Positions 1 through 8,720 of a DNA stretch of 64,000 nt are shown here, one piece after another. This DNA comes from Mycolicibacter sp. MU0083 (GTDB lineage Bacteria > Actinomycetota > Actinomycetes > Mycobacteriales > Mycobacteriaceae), in NCBI RefSeq assembly GCF_963378075.1, contig NZ_OY726394.1, positions 2,728,001 through 2,792,000 of the forward strand, given 5' to 3'. The notes below the pieces were generated by a model. The model worked only from the letters and a program-made list of their open reading frames with translations. It was not told the DNA's origin and did no database searches. How positions within the stretch are numbered: the first letter of the stretch is position 1; every line of letters starts with the position of its first letter. The position numbers were made by a program, and so were the translations under genes.

Positions 1-906
<906 letters not shown>

Positions 907-918
907 TTATCGGCTGGC

Positions 919-924
919 TACCCT
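919..924 (+). promoter_or_regulatory. Leaderless-type -10 element of the YjbR-like gene
   Basis: TACCCT fits TANNNT and lies 6 nt before the ATG at 931, the arrangement of mycobacterial leaderless transcripts. No Shine-Dalgarno is visible. It lies just upstream of the divergent ligA start. Confidence 0.5.
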
Positions 925-930
925 GGCGGC

Positions 931-1326
931 ATGCCACACCCGAGCATGTACCGCGACGACGACCCCGGGCTGGCCGAGCTCAGGAAGATCGCGCTGGGCT
1001 TTCCCGAGGCGTGCGAAAAGATCTCCCACGGTCGCCCGGTGTTCTGCGCCCCGAAGATGTTCGCGATCTACGGCGGCAGCTCCAAGGCCACCGGCACGAT
1101 GGTGGGCTACCCGCACGCGGCGCTGATCAAGGTCGAGGAATCCGAGCGGCGTGCACTCCAGCAGGATCGACGTTTCTTCTATCCCGCCTACCTGGGACCG
1201 TCGGGGTGGCTGGGACTGGATTTCGATGCGGCACCGGTGGACTGGGTCGAAGTCGGTGAGCTGATCGACGCGTCGTTCCGGTTGGTCGCTTCACAGCGGT
1301 TGATCCGGCTGCTCGACGGGCGCTAA
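931..1326 (+). CDS. MmcQ/YjbR family DNA-binding-like protein
   Basis: A 131-residue protein of the MmcQ/YjbR (CyaY-like fold) family. Typical features are the N-terminal ALGFPEACEKISHGRPVF segment, a central MFAIYGG strand and the C-terminal YLGPSGWLGLDF...DWVEVGELIDASF part. The biochemical role of the family is not established. The ATG at 931 was chosen because a TANNNT -10 ends 6 nt before it; upstream in-frame starts would run into the ligA promoter region. It is divergent from ligA, and its last 4 bases overlap the stop of the convergent MetE-like gene. Confidence 0.85.
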   Translation: MPHPSMYRDDDPGLAELRKIALGFPEACEKISHGRPVFCAPKMFAIYGGSSKATGTMVGYPHAALIKVEESERRALQQDRRFFYPAYLGPSGWLGLDFDAAPVDWVEVGELIDASFRLVASQRLIRLLDGR

Positions 1327-2345
1327 GCGCCGGCAATCGCCTCGGGATCGGTGGCCAGCACTTCGCCCACTTTGCCGGCCAGTCCCATCGCGGTGCGCGC
1401 CCAAGCCGAGGTCGCCCCGGCCATCCCACAGACCGGGCTGATCCCGACCTGCCGGGTCAGCACCGAGCGGGGAAAGCCGATCCGGTCGGTGATCGCCACG
1501 ACCGCGGCGGCCAGTTCCTCGACCGCGGGGCGCCGCGGCGGCGCCAGGGCCGGGATCAACCCCATCACCACGGTGCGGCCGGAGTCGAGGTAGGCGCCGA
1601 TCTGGTCGTAGTCGGCAGGTTCCACTGCCGTGCAGTCCACAGACAGCGCCGTGATCCTGCTGCGCTGCAACACGTTCCAGGGGAGATCGGAGGCACAACT
1701 GTGCACCATCACCTCGCCGCCGATCGTCTCGGCGCAGTCGTCGAGCAGTGTCGTGGCCACCGCTTCGTCGATGGCGGCCACCGGGCTCAGTGCGGTCACC
1801 CCGGTCAGTCGCCCGGCCACCGCGGCGGCCAGGGACGGCTCGTCGAGTTGCACCACCACCGGGGTGTCGAGCCGGCGCGCCAGGTCCGCCCGGTGTGTCT
1901 TGACCCCCTCGGCCAGCGATGCGGCCAGATCCCGAAGTGCTCCGCCGTCGGTGATCGCGCGGTGCCCGTTCGCCAATTCCACCTGAGCGGCCAGCGTCAA
2001 CGGCCCCGGCGCCTGCACCTTGACCGGATGCCCGCCGCCCCGCAGTCCGGCGATCTCCCAGGCCTCCTCGAGGGCGTCGGTGTCCTCACCGAGCAGGCTT
2101 ACCGCGCGCCGGGTCACCGCACCCGCACGACCGGTCAGTCGGTACCCCCGCGGGGCGGTATCCAAGGCGATGTCGACCAGCAACGCACCGGCCCGGCCGA
2201 TCATGTCCGCGCCCACCCCGCGGCCCGGCAACTCGGCCAGGTGCGCCAGGCCGCCGCCCAGTTCACCGACGATCACCTCGGCGGCAGCGCGGGCCGACGT
2301 GCCCGGCCACGACCCCAATCCGGTACCGGTGGCGAAAGAACTCAC
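1323..2345 (-). CDS. MetE C-terminal-like (cobalamin-independent methionine synthase/UROD superfamily) protein
   Basis: A 340-residue protein equivalent to Rv3015c. It resembles only the C-terminal TIM-barrel catalytic half of cobalamin-independent methionine synthase: TGLGSWPG near the N terminus, QAPGPLTLA, a VVQLDEPSLAA strand end, VMVHSCAS (His/Cys metal-ligand type), and QVGISPVCGMAG near the C terminus. The full enzyme is about twice this length, so methionine synthesis from homocysteine is not assured; methyl transfer or a related thiol chemistry is inferred. It is convergent with the YjbR gene (4-bp overlap) and divergent from lpqA. Confidence 0.85.
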   Translation of the reverse strand: MSSFATGTGLGSWPGTSARAAAEVIVGELGGGLAHLAELPGRGVGADMIGRAGALLVDIALDTAPRGYRLTGRAGAVTRRAVSLLGEDTDALEEAWEIAGLRGGGHPVKVQAPGPLTLAAQVELANGHRAITDGGALRDLAASLAEGVKTHRADLARRLDTPVVVQLDEPSLAAAVAGRLTGVTALSPVAAIDEAVATTLLDDCAETIGGEVMVHSCASDLPWNVLQRSRITALSVDCTAVEPADYDQIGAYLDSGRTVVMGLIPALAPPRRPAVEELAAAVVAITDRIGFPRSVLTRQVGISPVCGMAGATSAWARTAMGLAGKVGEVLATDPEAIAGA

Positions 2346-2388
2346 CGGTCAACCGTATTGAAGCGGCCGGACCTGTGTCCCGGCGGGC

Positions 2389-2394
2389 TAGCCT
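2389..2394 (+). promoter_or_regulatory. Leaderless-type -10 element of lpqA
   Basis: TAGCCT (TANNNT) ends 7 nt before the GTG at 2402. This supports the GTG at 2402 over the earlier in-frame GTG at 2375, which lies upstream of this -10. Confidence 0.55.
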
Positions 2395-2401
2395 TCATCG
2401 G

Positions 2402-3031
2402 GTGAGGATGTCGCGGCTGACGCCGATCTGGGCCTGCACGGTGATGCTGGCCGGCTGCAGCCGCCTGGTGGGCGGCATGGCCCTGCCCCCGGCGGTCCCG
2501 CCGGTGCCCGACGGCGCGGTGGATGCGGGCCGGATCATGCTCGGCACCCCCCGGATGCGGGCGATCATGGGTACCGACGAGCGGCTCACGATCATCCCGA
2601 CCATGGACACCACCGGCCCGGTGGATGTCGACGAACTCGCCGCCGCCGTGCCACCGGCGTGCCGGTTCATCTATGCCGAGACCGCGGTGTTCGGCTCCAC
2701 GACGCTGCGTTTCCACAAGATCACCTACCAGTACCCGCCCCGGCCCGCGATGGTGTCGCAGGGCGCGGCCGTCTATCCCGATGCCGACTCGGCACGACAT
2801 GCCTTCGACGGCCTGACCGCCGCGGTCGCCGAGTGCTCGGAGAGTCCCGGCGGACCGGGCCTGGTCGGAGACTGGAGTGCCGACGAGCAGTTCCTGCGGA
2901 CTCAGGCGGGTGCCTGCGGGCGGGCGTACCAGGTCAAATCGGTGGTGCTGCTGGAGGTCACCTACTGCGGCTTCTCCGACTCCGACGCCGAACTGGTGCT
3001 CACGAACATGGCGGCCGAGGTACCCGGTTAA
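2402..3031 (+). CDS. lpqA: Lipoprotein LpqA
   Basis: A 209-residue predicted lipoprotein equivalent to Rv3016. A short signal peptide ends in the lipobox LAGC, with lipidated Cys at about residue 19. The mature part has paired cysteines and a sensor-like fold of the type seen in mycobacterial Lpp/PknH-extracellular-like lipoproteins; its function is unknown. The GTG at 2402 is preferred because of the -10 spacing. The stop is only 16 bp from the end of mnmA, whereas M. tuberculosis carries esx/PPE genes between these two. Confidence 0.85.
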   Translation: MRMSRLTPIWACTVMLAGCSRLVGGMALPPAVPPVPDGAVDAGRIMLGTPRMRAIMGTDERLTIIPTMDTTGPVDVDELAAAVPPACRFIYAETAVFGSTTLRFHKITYQYPPRPAMVSQGAAVYPDADSARHAFDGLTAAVAECSESPGGPGLVGDWSADEQFLRTQAGACGRAYQVKSVVLLEVTYCGFSDSDAELVLTNMAAEVPG

Positions 3032-3047
3032 CGCCGCCGGCGCGCGG

Positions 3048-4124
3048 TCACACCCCGGTGTGGGAGATCGTCGCGCTGGCGATCACCTCGTCACCGGCCG
3101 GATCCGGGCGGTAGCAGGCCAGCGTCTGCCCCGCCGCCACGCCGCGCAACGGCTGGTGCAGTCGGACCTGCAGCGCGTCACCGACCAGTTCGGCCGACGC
3201 ACCGACGGTCTCGCCGTGCGCGCGCACCTGCACCTCGCACTCGACCGGGCCGTGCCACGGCCGCCCCGAGGTGAACACCGGGGCGCGCCCGGTCAGCTCC
3301 CGCACATCCAGGTCTGCGGCCGATCCGACGGTGACGGTTCCGGTGGACGCGTCGATCCCGGTCACGTAGCGGGGTTGTCCGTCCGGGCCCGGACCCGCGA
3401 TGCCCAGGCCTTTGCGCTGGCCGATGGTGAAACCGTGCACGCCGTCGTGTTCGGCCAGAACCGCCCCGCCGGTGTCCACCACGGCGCCGGGCCGCACCCC
3501 GATGTGGCCGCCGAGGAAGGTGCGGGTGTCGCCGGTGGGGATGAAGCAGATGTCGTGACTGTCGGGCTTGCTTGCCACCGCCAGCCCGCGTTCGGCGGCT
3601 TCGGCACGGATCTGCGGTTTAGGGGTGTCCCCGATCGGGAACGCGGCATGGCTCAACTGCTCGGCGGTCAGCACCGCCAGCACATAGGACTGGTCCTTGT
3701 CGGCGTCCACCGCGCGACGCAGTCGCCCGTCGTCGAGGCGGGCGTAGTGGCCGGTGGCCACCAGGTCGAAGCCGAGCACCAGGGCGCGGGCGGCGACGGC
3801 GGAGAATTTGATCTTCTCGTTGCATCGCATGCACGGATTGGGTGTCTCACCGCGGGCGTAGGAGACGACGAAGTCATCGATCACCTCCTCCTTGAACTGC
3901 TCGGAGAAGTCCCAGACGTAGAACGGGATCCCGAGCACGTCGGCGACCCGCCGGGCGTCGTCGGAGTCCTCCCGCGAGCAGCATCCGCGCGACCCGGTGC
4001 GCAGCGTTCCGGGGTTGCGCGACAGCGCCAGGTGCACGCCCACCACGTCGTGGCCGGCGTCGACCATCCGGGCCGCGGCGACCGAGGAGTCCACCCCGCC
4101 GCTCATCGCCACGATCACCCTCAT
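3048..4124 (-). CDS. mnmA: tRNA-specific 2-thiouridylase MnmA (TrmU)
   Basis: A 358-residue enzyme that thiolates wobble U34 of Lys, Glu and Gln tRNAs using persulfide sulfur and ATP. The PP-loop SGGVDSS lies at residues 8-14. The catalytic cysteine is in NPCMRCN (C101 expected nucleophile) and the second is in SHDICF (C193). GHYARL and [11 protein letters not shown] are family signatures. The ATG at 4124 overlaps the iscS stop by 4 bp (ATGA), so the two are translationally coupled, which fits IscS as sulfur donor. A longer frame continuing upstream to 4850 is an out-of-frame read of iscS. Confidence 0.96.
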   Translation of the reverse strand: MRVIVAMSGGVDSSVAAARMVDAGHDVVGVHLALSRNPGTLRTGSRGCCSREDSDDARRVADVLGIPFYVWDFSEQFKEEVIDDFVVSYARGETPNPCMRCNEKIKFSAVAARALVLGFDLVATGHYARLDDGRLRRAVDADKDQSYVLAVLTAEQLSHAAFPIGDTPKPQIRAEAAERGLAVASKPDSHDICFIPTGDTRTFLGGHIGVRPGAVVDTGGAVLAEHDGVHGFTIGQRKGLGIAGPGPDGQPRYVTGIDASTGTVTVGSAADLDVRELTGRAPVFTSGRPWHGPVECEVQVRAHGETVGASAELVGDALQVRLHQPLRGVAAGQTLACYRPDPAGDEVIASATISHTGV

Positions 4125-5305
4125 CGGACCACCCCCGCGGCGGCGAGCATGGCCTGCCTGGCCCGATCGACCGCCCCCGGAAGCACCGCCAGGACGGCGT
4201 CCACGTCGCTGTCGACACTGGTGTGCCCCAACGACAGTCGCAGTGAGCCGCGGGCCGCCGCGGGGTCGGCGCCCATCGCGATCAGCACATGGGAGGGTTG
4301 CGGCACTCCGGCGGTGCATGCCGAACCGGTGGAGCACTCGATACCGTTGGCGTCCAACAGCATCAGCAGCGAATCGCCTTCGCAGCCGGTGAAGGTGAAG
4401 TGCGCGTTGCCGGGCAGGCGTCGGGTGCGTGATCCGTTGACCCGGGTCTCGGCGATACCGGAGAGCACGCCGTCGATGAGCCGGTCGCGCAGGGCGGCGA
4501 TCCGCGCGGCGGTGGAGTCCAGCGTGTCCACCGCGACCCGAAGTGCCGCTGCCATCCCGACTGTCCCGGCGACATCGGGTGTGCCGGAACGGATATCGCG
4601 CTCCTGCCCCCCGCCGTGGGTGAGCGGAACGCAGGAGATGTCGCGGCGCACCAGCAGCGCGCCGGTTCCACAGGGTCCGCCGAATTTGTGTGCGGTCAGG
4701 CTCAGCGCCGCCAGCCCGCTGGCACCGAAGTCGACCGGCAGCGCGCCGACCGCCTGCACCGCGTCGGAGTGCATGGGGACGTCGAATTCTGCGGCGACCG
4801 CCGCAAGTTCTTCGATCGGCAGCACGGTGCCGACCTCGTTGTTGGCCCACATCGCGGTGATCAGTGCCACGTCGTCGGCGCGGCCGCCGTCGAGTTCGTC
4901 GCGCAGGGCATCCGGTGACACCGATCCATCGGCATCGGTGGGCAACCAGGTGATCTCGGCGCCCTCGTGTTCGGCGAGCCAGTTCACCGAATCCAGCACC
5001 GCGTGATGCTCGACTTCGGTGGTGATGATCCGGCGCCGGCCCGCGTCGGCGTCGCGCCGGGCCCAGTAGATGCCCTTGACCGCGAGGTTGTCGCTGTCGG
5101 TGCCGCCGGAGGTGAACACCACCTCCGAGGGGCGTGCCCCCAGTCCGGCGGCGATGGACTCCCGCGCCTCCTCCATCCGGCGGCGCGCCGCGCGACCCGC
5201 CGCATGCAGGGACGAGGCGTTGCCGACGGTCCCGAGCACAGCCGTCATCGCCTCGATGGCCTGCGGGAGCATCGGGGTGGTGGCGGCGTGGTCGAGGTAC
5301 ACCAT
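4121..5305 (-). CDS. iscS: Cysteine desulfurase IscS/NifS
   Basis: A 394-residue PLP enzyme that takes sulfur from cysteine for Fe-S clusters and thiolated tRNA. Visible features are YLDHAATTP at the N terminus, EHHAVLDS (PLP-stacking His), the PLP lysine in TAHKFGGP (K207), and the sulfur-carrying cysteine in the STGSAC loop (C330). Length and order match Rv3025c. It is first in a two-gene unit with mnmA. A TAGTCT -10 (5315-5320) lies 9 nt upstream of the ATG, giving a very short leader. Confidence 0.96.
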   Translation of the reverse strand: MVYLDHAATTPMLPQAIEAMTAVLGTVGNASSLHAAGRAARRRMEEARESIAAGLGARPSEVVFTSGGTDSDNLAVKGIYWARRDADAGRRRIITTEVEHHAVLDSVNWLAEHEGAEITWLPTDADGSVSPDALRDELDGGRADDVALITAMWANNEVGTVLPIEELAAVAAEFDVPMHSDAVQAVGALPVDFGASGLAALSLTAHKFGGPCGTGALLVRRDISCVPLTHGGGQERDIRSGTPDVAGTVGMAAALRVAVDTLDSTAARIAALRDRLIDGVLSGIAETRVNGSRTRRLPGNAHFTFTGCEGDSLLMLLDANGIECSTGSACTAGVPQPSHVLIAMGADPAAARGSLRLSLGHTSVDSDVDAVLAVLPGAVDRARQAMLAAAGVVR

Positions 5306-5314
5306 GACCTGCTC

Positions 5315-5320
5315 AGACTA
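5315..5320 (-). promoter_or_regulatory. -10 element of iscS-mnmA
   Basis: On the minus strand TAGTCT (TANNNT) lies 9 nt before the iscS ATG. It suggests a near-leaderless transcript that starts after the GC-rich hairpin at 5346-5366. Confidence 0.45.
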
Positions 5321-5345
5321 CCGGGCCTGTCGTCGCCACCTCGGC

Positions 5346-5366
5346 GCGGCGGCGGGCCGCCGCCGC
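5346..5366 (-). terminator. GC-rich perfect hairpin after the acyltransferase gene
   Basis: A perfect 10-bp inverted repeat of GCGGC units (5346-5355 with 5357-5366) begins 4 bases after the stop of the upstream acyltransferase gene. With only one base between the arms, the innermost pairs must open. There is no U-tract. Probable hairpin terminator separating the acyltransferase pair from iscS. Confidence 0.45.
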
Positions 5367-5369
5367 GAG

Positions 5370-6188
5370 TCAACAGGCGATACGGGCTCGTCGGTGCTGT
5401 CGCGCTCGCCGGCCCGCGGCCGCCTGACACCGCGCCGCGAGCTCGCGACGGTCGGTCCCGGGGAGTTGCAGGGCGGCGACGTGCACCCGGGCGACGGTGC
5501 GCCGCGCGGTGATCAGTCGGCGCATGGACGTCAGCAGGCCGTCGTCGCCGACGAAGGCAGGAACGGTCGAGGGCGAACCGTCGCGGTGGTGGTAGGTGAG
5601 CTGCAGGGGCTGCACCGGCCGCGAGGCATCGACCGCGGCCTGGAACATCGCCGGATAGAACCTGCCGTGGGCCCGCCCGCACCAGGTGGTGCCCTCGGGG
5701 AACGCCACGACCGTGCGGCCCGAACGCAATCGAGCCGCGACCGTGTCGACCACTTCCGGCAGGCCGCGCAGGCTGTCTCGCTCGATCGGGATGATCCGCA
5801 TCAGCCGCGCCAGTGCGCCGATGCCCGGCCAGCCGATCAGGTCGGCCCGCGCCACGAACGTCCCCGGCGATACCGCACCGATGACGAAGACGTCCAGCCA
5901 GGACACGTGCGGGCTGACCACCAGCATGCCGCGCAGATTGCGCACCGGTCCGCCCGTCGTGCGGACCCGCACCCCGAAGCAGCGCAGCACCAGCCGACAG
6001 CAGCCGCGCTGTAGCCGAACGCGACCCGGGATCGGCACCGCCAGCAGCGGAAGCAGCGGTGCCAGCAGCACGATCATCGCCAGCCTCAGAGCCACCACCG
6101 GCGGAAACGCTCGCGCTCCCCCGTCCCGCACGCAGTCGGGGGTGCAGACCATGCGGGGTGCCCAGGCGTTGACAACCGGTTCGTTCAC
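5370..6188 (-). CDS. Lysophospholipid/1-acylglycerol-3-phosphate O-acyltransferase family protein (OlsA-like)
   Basis: A 272-residue membrane-associated acyltransferase equivalent to Rv3026c. A hydrophobic segment lies at about residues 33-52, the HX4D catalytic motif is H94-D99 (SPHVSWLD), and the acyl-acceptor motif FPEGTT is at 163-168. The GTG at 6188 overlaps the preceding N-acyltransferase stop by 4 bp (GTGA), so the pair is coupled. An N-acyltransferase followed by an O-acyltransferase is the order of ornithine-lipid synthesis genes (OlsB then OlsA); ornithine-lipid synthesis is inference. Phosphatidic acid synthesis is the alternative. Confidence 0.88.
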   Translation of the reverse strand: MNEPVVNAWAPRMVCTPDCVRDGGARAFPPVVALRLAMIVLLAPLLPLLAVPIPGRVRLQRGCCRLVLRCFGVRVRTTGGPVRNLRGMLVVSPHVSWLDVFVIGAVSPGTFVARADLIGWPGIGALARLMRIIPIERDSLRGLPEVVDTVAARLRSGRTVVAFPEGTTWCGRAHGRFYPAMFQAAVDASRPVQPLQLTYHHRDGSPSTVPAFVGDDGLLTSMRRLITARRTVARVHVAALQLPGTDRRELAARCQAAAGRRARQHRRARIAC

Positions 6189-7036
6189 GCGTCCGCGGCG
6201 CTGTCGCCGGAGACCACTGTGGCCGCCGAGACCGACCGCAGCCGCCGCAGGTAGCGGGTGTCCGCGTCGCTGCGGCGCAACAGTGCCGGGAAGTCCCCCA
6301 CCCCGAACTCCGGGTCGTGGGCCGGTTCGCCGCAGACCCGGGCCCCAAGCCGCAGGTAGCCGCGCAGCAGCGGGGGCATGCTCGGCCGGGCCGGGGGTGC
6401 GATCTCGTCGAGCCCCTTGCCGTCGACCACCACCGGCCGATACGGAGTCACCCGGTACGGGGAGTCGTGACGTCGCCGGACGAAGTCGCGCACGCCGCGG
6501 ATCTGGCTGCCGGGGGCACCCTCGCCGCACACCGGCACCGACACGCAGCCGGCGATGTAGTCGTATTGGTAGCGGTCCAGGTAGGCCAGGATTCCGGCCC
6601 ACATCAACAGCACCACGGCCCCGTTGCGGTGGCCGGGGCGGACTACCGCGCGGCCCATCTCCACCAGTGACGGACGCAGTGGATCCAGTGCGGTGACATC
6701 GAATTCGTTTGCGCTGTATAGGCCTCCGGCGGCGATGGCGCCGGTCGGCGGCAACATCCGGTAGCAGCCGACCAGCTCGCCGGTGCCCTCGTCACGCACC
6801 AGCAGGTGATCGCAGTATTCGTCGAACCGGTCGGCGTCCAGGCCGGGAACTCCGTCGGCCGAATCGGTGAGGCAGAACCCCGGCTCGGTGCTGAACACCT
6901 GGTGACGCAGCCGCTGTGCGGCCTCGATCAGGTCGGCGTCGGTGGACACCAGCAACGAGTAGCGGGGGGTGTCGGTCCCGGAAGCGGGAGTGTCGGTGGC
7001 GGGCTCGGGGGCGATGAGAACAGAACCGGTGCTCAC
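6185..7036 (-). CDS. GNAT-fold N-acyltransferase (OlsB/hemolysin-like)
   Basis: About 283 residues, equivalent to Rv3027c. It belongs to the OlsB-like/autoinducer-synthase-type N-acyltransferase group: RLRHQVFSTEPGF, DEYCDHLLVRD, GCYRMLPPTGA, EMGRAVVRPGHRNGAVV, and IAGCVSVP near the centre. It is expected to transfer an acyl chain from ACP or CoA to an amino group. The start is uncertain: GTG at 7036 is used here, with in-frame GTGs at 7045 and 7078 as alternatives and no clear Shine-Dalgarno for any. Coupled to the next gene by a 4-bp overlap. Confidence 0.8.
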   Translation of the reverse strand: MSTGSVLIAPEPATDTPASGTDTPRYSLLVSTDADLIEAAQRLRHQVFSTEPGFCLTDSADGVPGLDADRFDEYCDHLLVRDEGTGELVGCYRMLPPTGAIAAGGLYSANEFDVTALDPLRPSLVEMGRAVVRPGHRNGAVVLLMWAGILAYLDRYQYDYIAGCVSVPVCGEGAPGSQIRGVRDFVRRRHDSPYRVTPYRPVVVDGKGLDEIAPPARPSMPPLLRGYLRLGARVCGEPAHDPEFGVGDFPALLRRSDADTRYLRRLRSVSAATVVSGDSAADA

Positions 7037-7153
7037 ATTCAGCACGGTCGCGCAGCCAGACTGCGACGAGGCAATCACCGCATGACGTGGGGATGCACGC
7101 TCGGTGACGAGTTGTGCCGCGGCGCCGGGCTGCAGCCTCGGCGACCGTTGCCG

Positions 7154-7882
7154 TCAGGCGGCGGCCCCGCCGCCGTCGGCGTGCAGCGTCGATCCGGTGA
7201 TGAAGCTGGATCGCGGCGAGGCCAGAAAGAGCACTGCTTCGGCGATCTCGACGGGCCGCGCCGTGCGGCCCAGCGGAAGCGCCTGGCCCAGTTCGTCGTT
7301 GACGTCGCCCCATTCCGCGACCACCCCGTCGGTGGCGGTCGGCCCCGGGGCGACGCTGTTGACCCGCACGCCGGATGGCCCGAATTCGGCGGCCCAGGTC
7401 CGGGTCAACGACTCCAGGGCGGCTTTGGATGCGCTGTAGCTCGATGCGCCGGGTACCCCTTTGAACGCCACCATGGAGGTGACGTTGACGATGCTGCCGT
7501 GCCCGCGCCGCAACATGCCCGGGGCCAGCGCGGCGACCAGGAAATACGCGCCGCGCACGTTGGTGTCGAAGGTGGCCTCGAACGATGCGACGTCCTGTTC
7601 CACGGTCAGCGCGCCGGGGAAGCTGGCCGCGTTGTTCACCACGATGTCGACGCCGTCACCGCATTGCTGCACCAGGGATTTCACCGACGCCAGATCCGCC
7701 AGGTCCGCGGCCACGAATCGCACCCCCGCGCCGAGGTCGGCGACCGCCGCGGCGCCGCGATCGGCTGAGCGGCCGGTGATGATGACCGCGGCACCGTGCC
7801 GGGCCAGCAACCGCGCGGATTCCAACCCGATGCCCGCGGTTCCGCCGGTCACCAGCGCGGTCAGGCCCGCCAACTCTTTCAC
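7154..7882 (-). CDS. SDR family NAD(P)-dependent oxidoreductase
   Basis: A 242-residue classical short-chain dehydrogenase. The cofactor motif TGGTAGIG is at 12-19, VNNAAS near 82-87, catalytic Ser136, Tyr149 and Lys153 (YSASK), and an APGPTATDG region follows. The substrate is unknown. The start overlaps the stop of the NmrA-like gene upstream by 4 bp (ATGA), so the two are probably co-translated. This block up to 11.5 kb has no counterpart between Rv3027c and Rv3028c in M. tuberculosis as I recall that locus. Confidence 0.9.
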   Translation of the reverse strand: MKELAGLTALVTGGTAGIGLESARLLARHGAAVIITGRSADRGAAAVADLGAGVRFVAADLADLASVKSLVQQCGDGVDIVVNNAASFPGALTVEQDVASFEATFDTNVRGAYFLVAALAPGMLRRGHGSIVNVTSMVAFKGVPGASSYSASKAALESLTRTWAAEFGPSGVRVNSVAPGPTATDGVVAEWGDVNDELGQALPLGRTARPVEIAEAVLFLASPRSSFITGSTLHADGGGAAA

Positions 7883-8619
7883 TGCGCCGCTTGCCAGTCG
7901 GCCAGGCGGGTGGTCGCCACCCTCGCGCCGTCGCCGGTGACCAGGAGTTCGCCCACCTTGGTGCCGAAGTAGACCGCCTCGGGGTCGACGACGATGGGCA
8001 GGGTCTCGCCGCGGTGGGCCAGCACCAGGGTGGCCAATTCGGCGAAGGTCATCTTCTGCGGGCCGCCGATGTCGACGATCCCGTCGGCCGGCGCGGCTTG
8101 GGCGGCGCGGGCCACCTCGGCCGCCACTTCGGCACCGGCGATGGGCTGGATCAGGCCGTCGGGTGCGCGGACCTGCCCGTCGACGGTGATCGAGGTGATG
8201 ATTCCGTCGGCGAATTCGTGGAACTGCGTGGCGCGCACGATCGTGTAGGGCAGCCCGGATTCGGTGACGATGCGTTCCTGGGCCACCTTCGCGCGCATGT
8301 AGCCACTGTCGGGCAGTTCGTCGCAGTTCACGATAGACAACGCGACGTAGTGCCCCACGTCGGCGGCCTTGGCCGCCGCCACCTGGTTGGTGGTGGACCT
8401 GGTGAAGAAATCCAATACCGGGCCGTCGGAGAAGTCGGGTGAGTTGACCACGTCCACCAGTACGTCGGCGCCCGCCAACGCCTCGGCCAGGCCGTCACCG
8501 CTGAGCACATCGGCGCCGGTGTCGCGAGATGCCGCGACGGTCTCGTGGCCGGCGGCGCGCAGCAGCGCGACGACCTTGCCGCCGATCTGTCCGCTGGCAC
8601 CCATCACTGTGATCTTCAT
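7879..8619 (-). CDS. NmrA-like / atypical SDR NAD(P)-binding protein
   Basis: A 246-residue atypical short-chain dehydrogenase with the N-terminal dinucleotide motif GASGQIGG at 7-14. The central part (ADVGHYVALSIVNCD, GYMRAKVAQER) and FAELATLVLAHRG at the C terminus are typical of NmrA/NAD(P)H-quinone-reductase-like proteins of actinobacteria. The catalytic YxxxK is replaced by YMRAK. It may be a redox-sensing or quinone-reducing protein; this is inference. Coupled to the SDR downstream. It lies 101 bp downstream of the LuxR regulator, on the same strand. Confidence 0.85.
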   Translation of the reverse strand: MKITVMGASGQIGGKVVALLRAAGHETVAASRDTGADVLSGDGLAEALAGADVLVDVVNSPDFSDGPVLDFFTRSTTNQVAAAKAADVGHYVALSIVNCDELPDSGYMRAKVAQERIVTESGLPYTIVRATQFHEFADGIITSITVDGQVRAPDGLIQPIAGAEVAAEVARAAQAAPADGIVDIGGPQKMTFAELATLVLAHRGETLPIVVDPEAVYFGTKVGELLVTGDGARVATTRLADWQAAQ

Positions 8620-8720
8620 TCTCAGCCACACCCTCTCGGTCCGCTCGCTTGCGATACCTCGAGCCTGGCACCCGGAGCCCGGTGGGGGTACCCCGGAAAG
8701 TCCGTAGTCCGCCGGGGCGT

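Noticed and set aside
3048-4850. A single long minus-strand frame that looked like an mnmA fusion with an N-terminal extension
   Set aside because: The extension is an out-of-frame reading of iscS; the ATGA overlap at 4121-4124 shows two separate genes.
2877-5006. A 709-codon plus-strand open frame covering mnmA and iscS
   Set aside because: It is antisense to two well-conserved genes on the minus strand; it has Arg/Pro-rich content and no recognisable motif. High GC content yields such frames.
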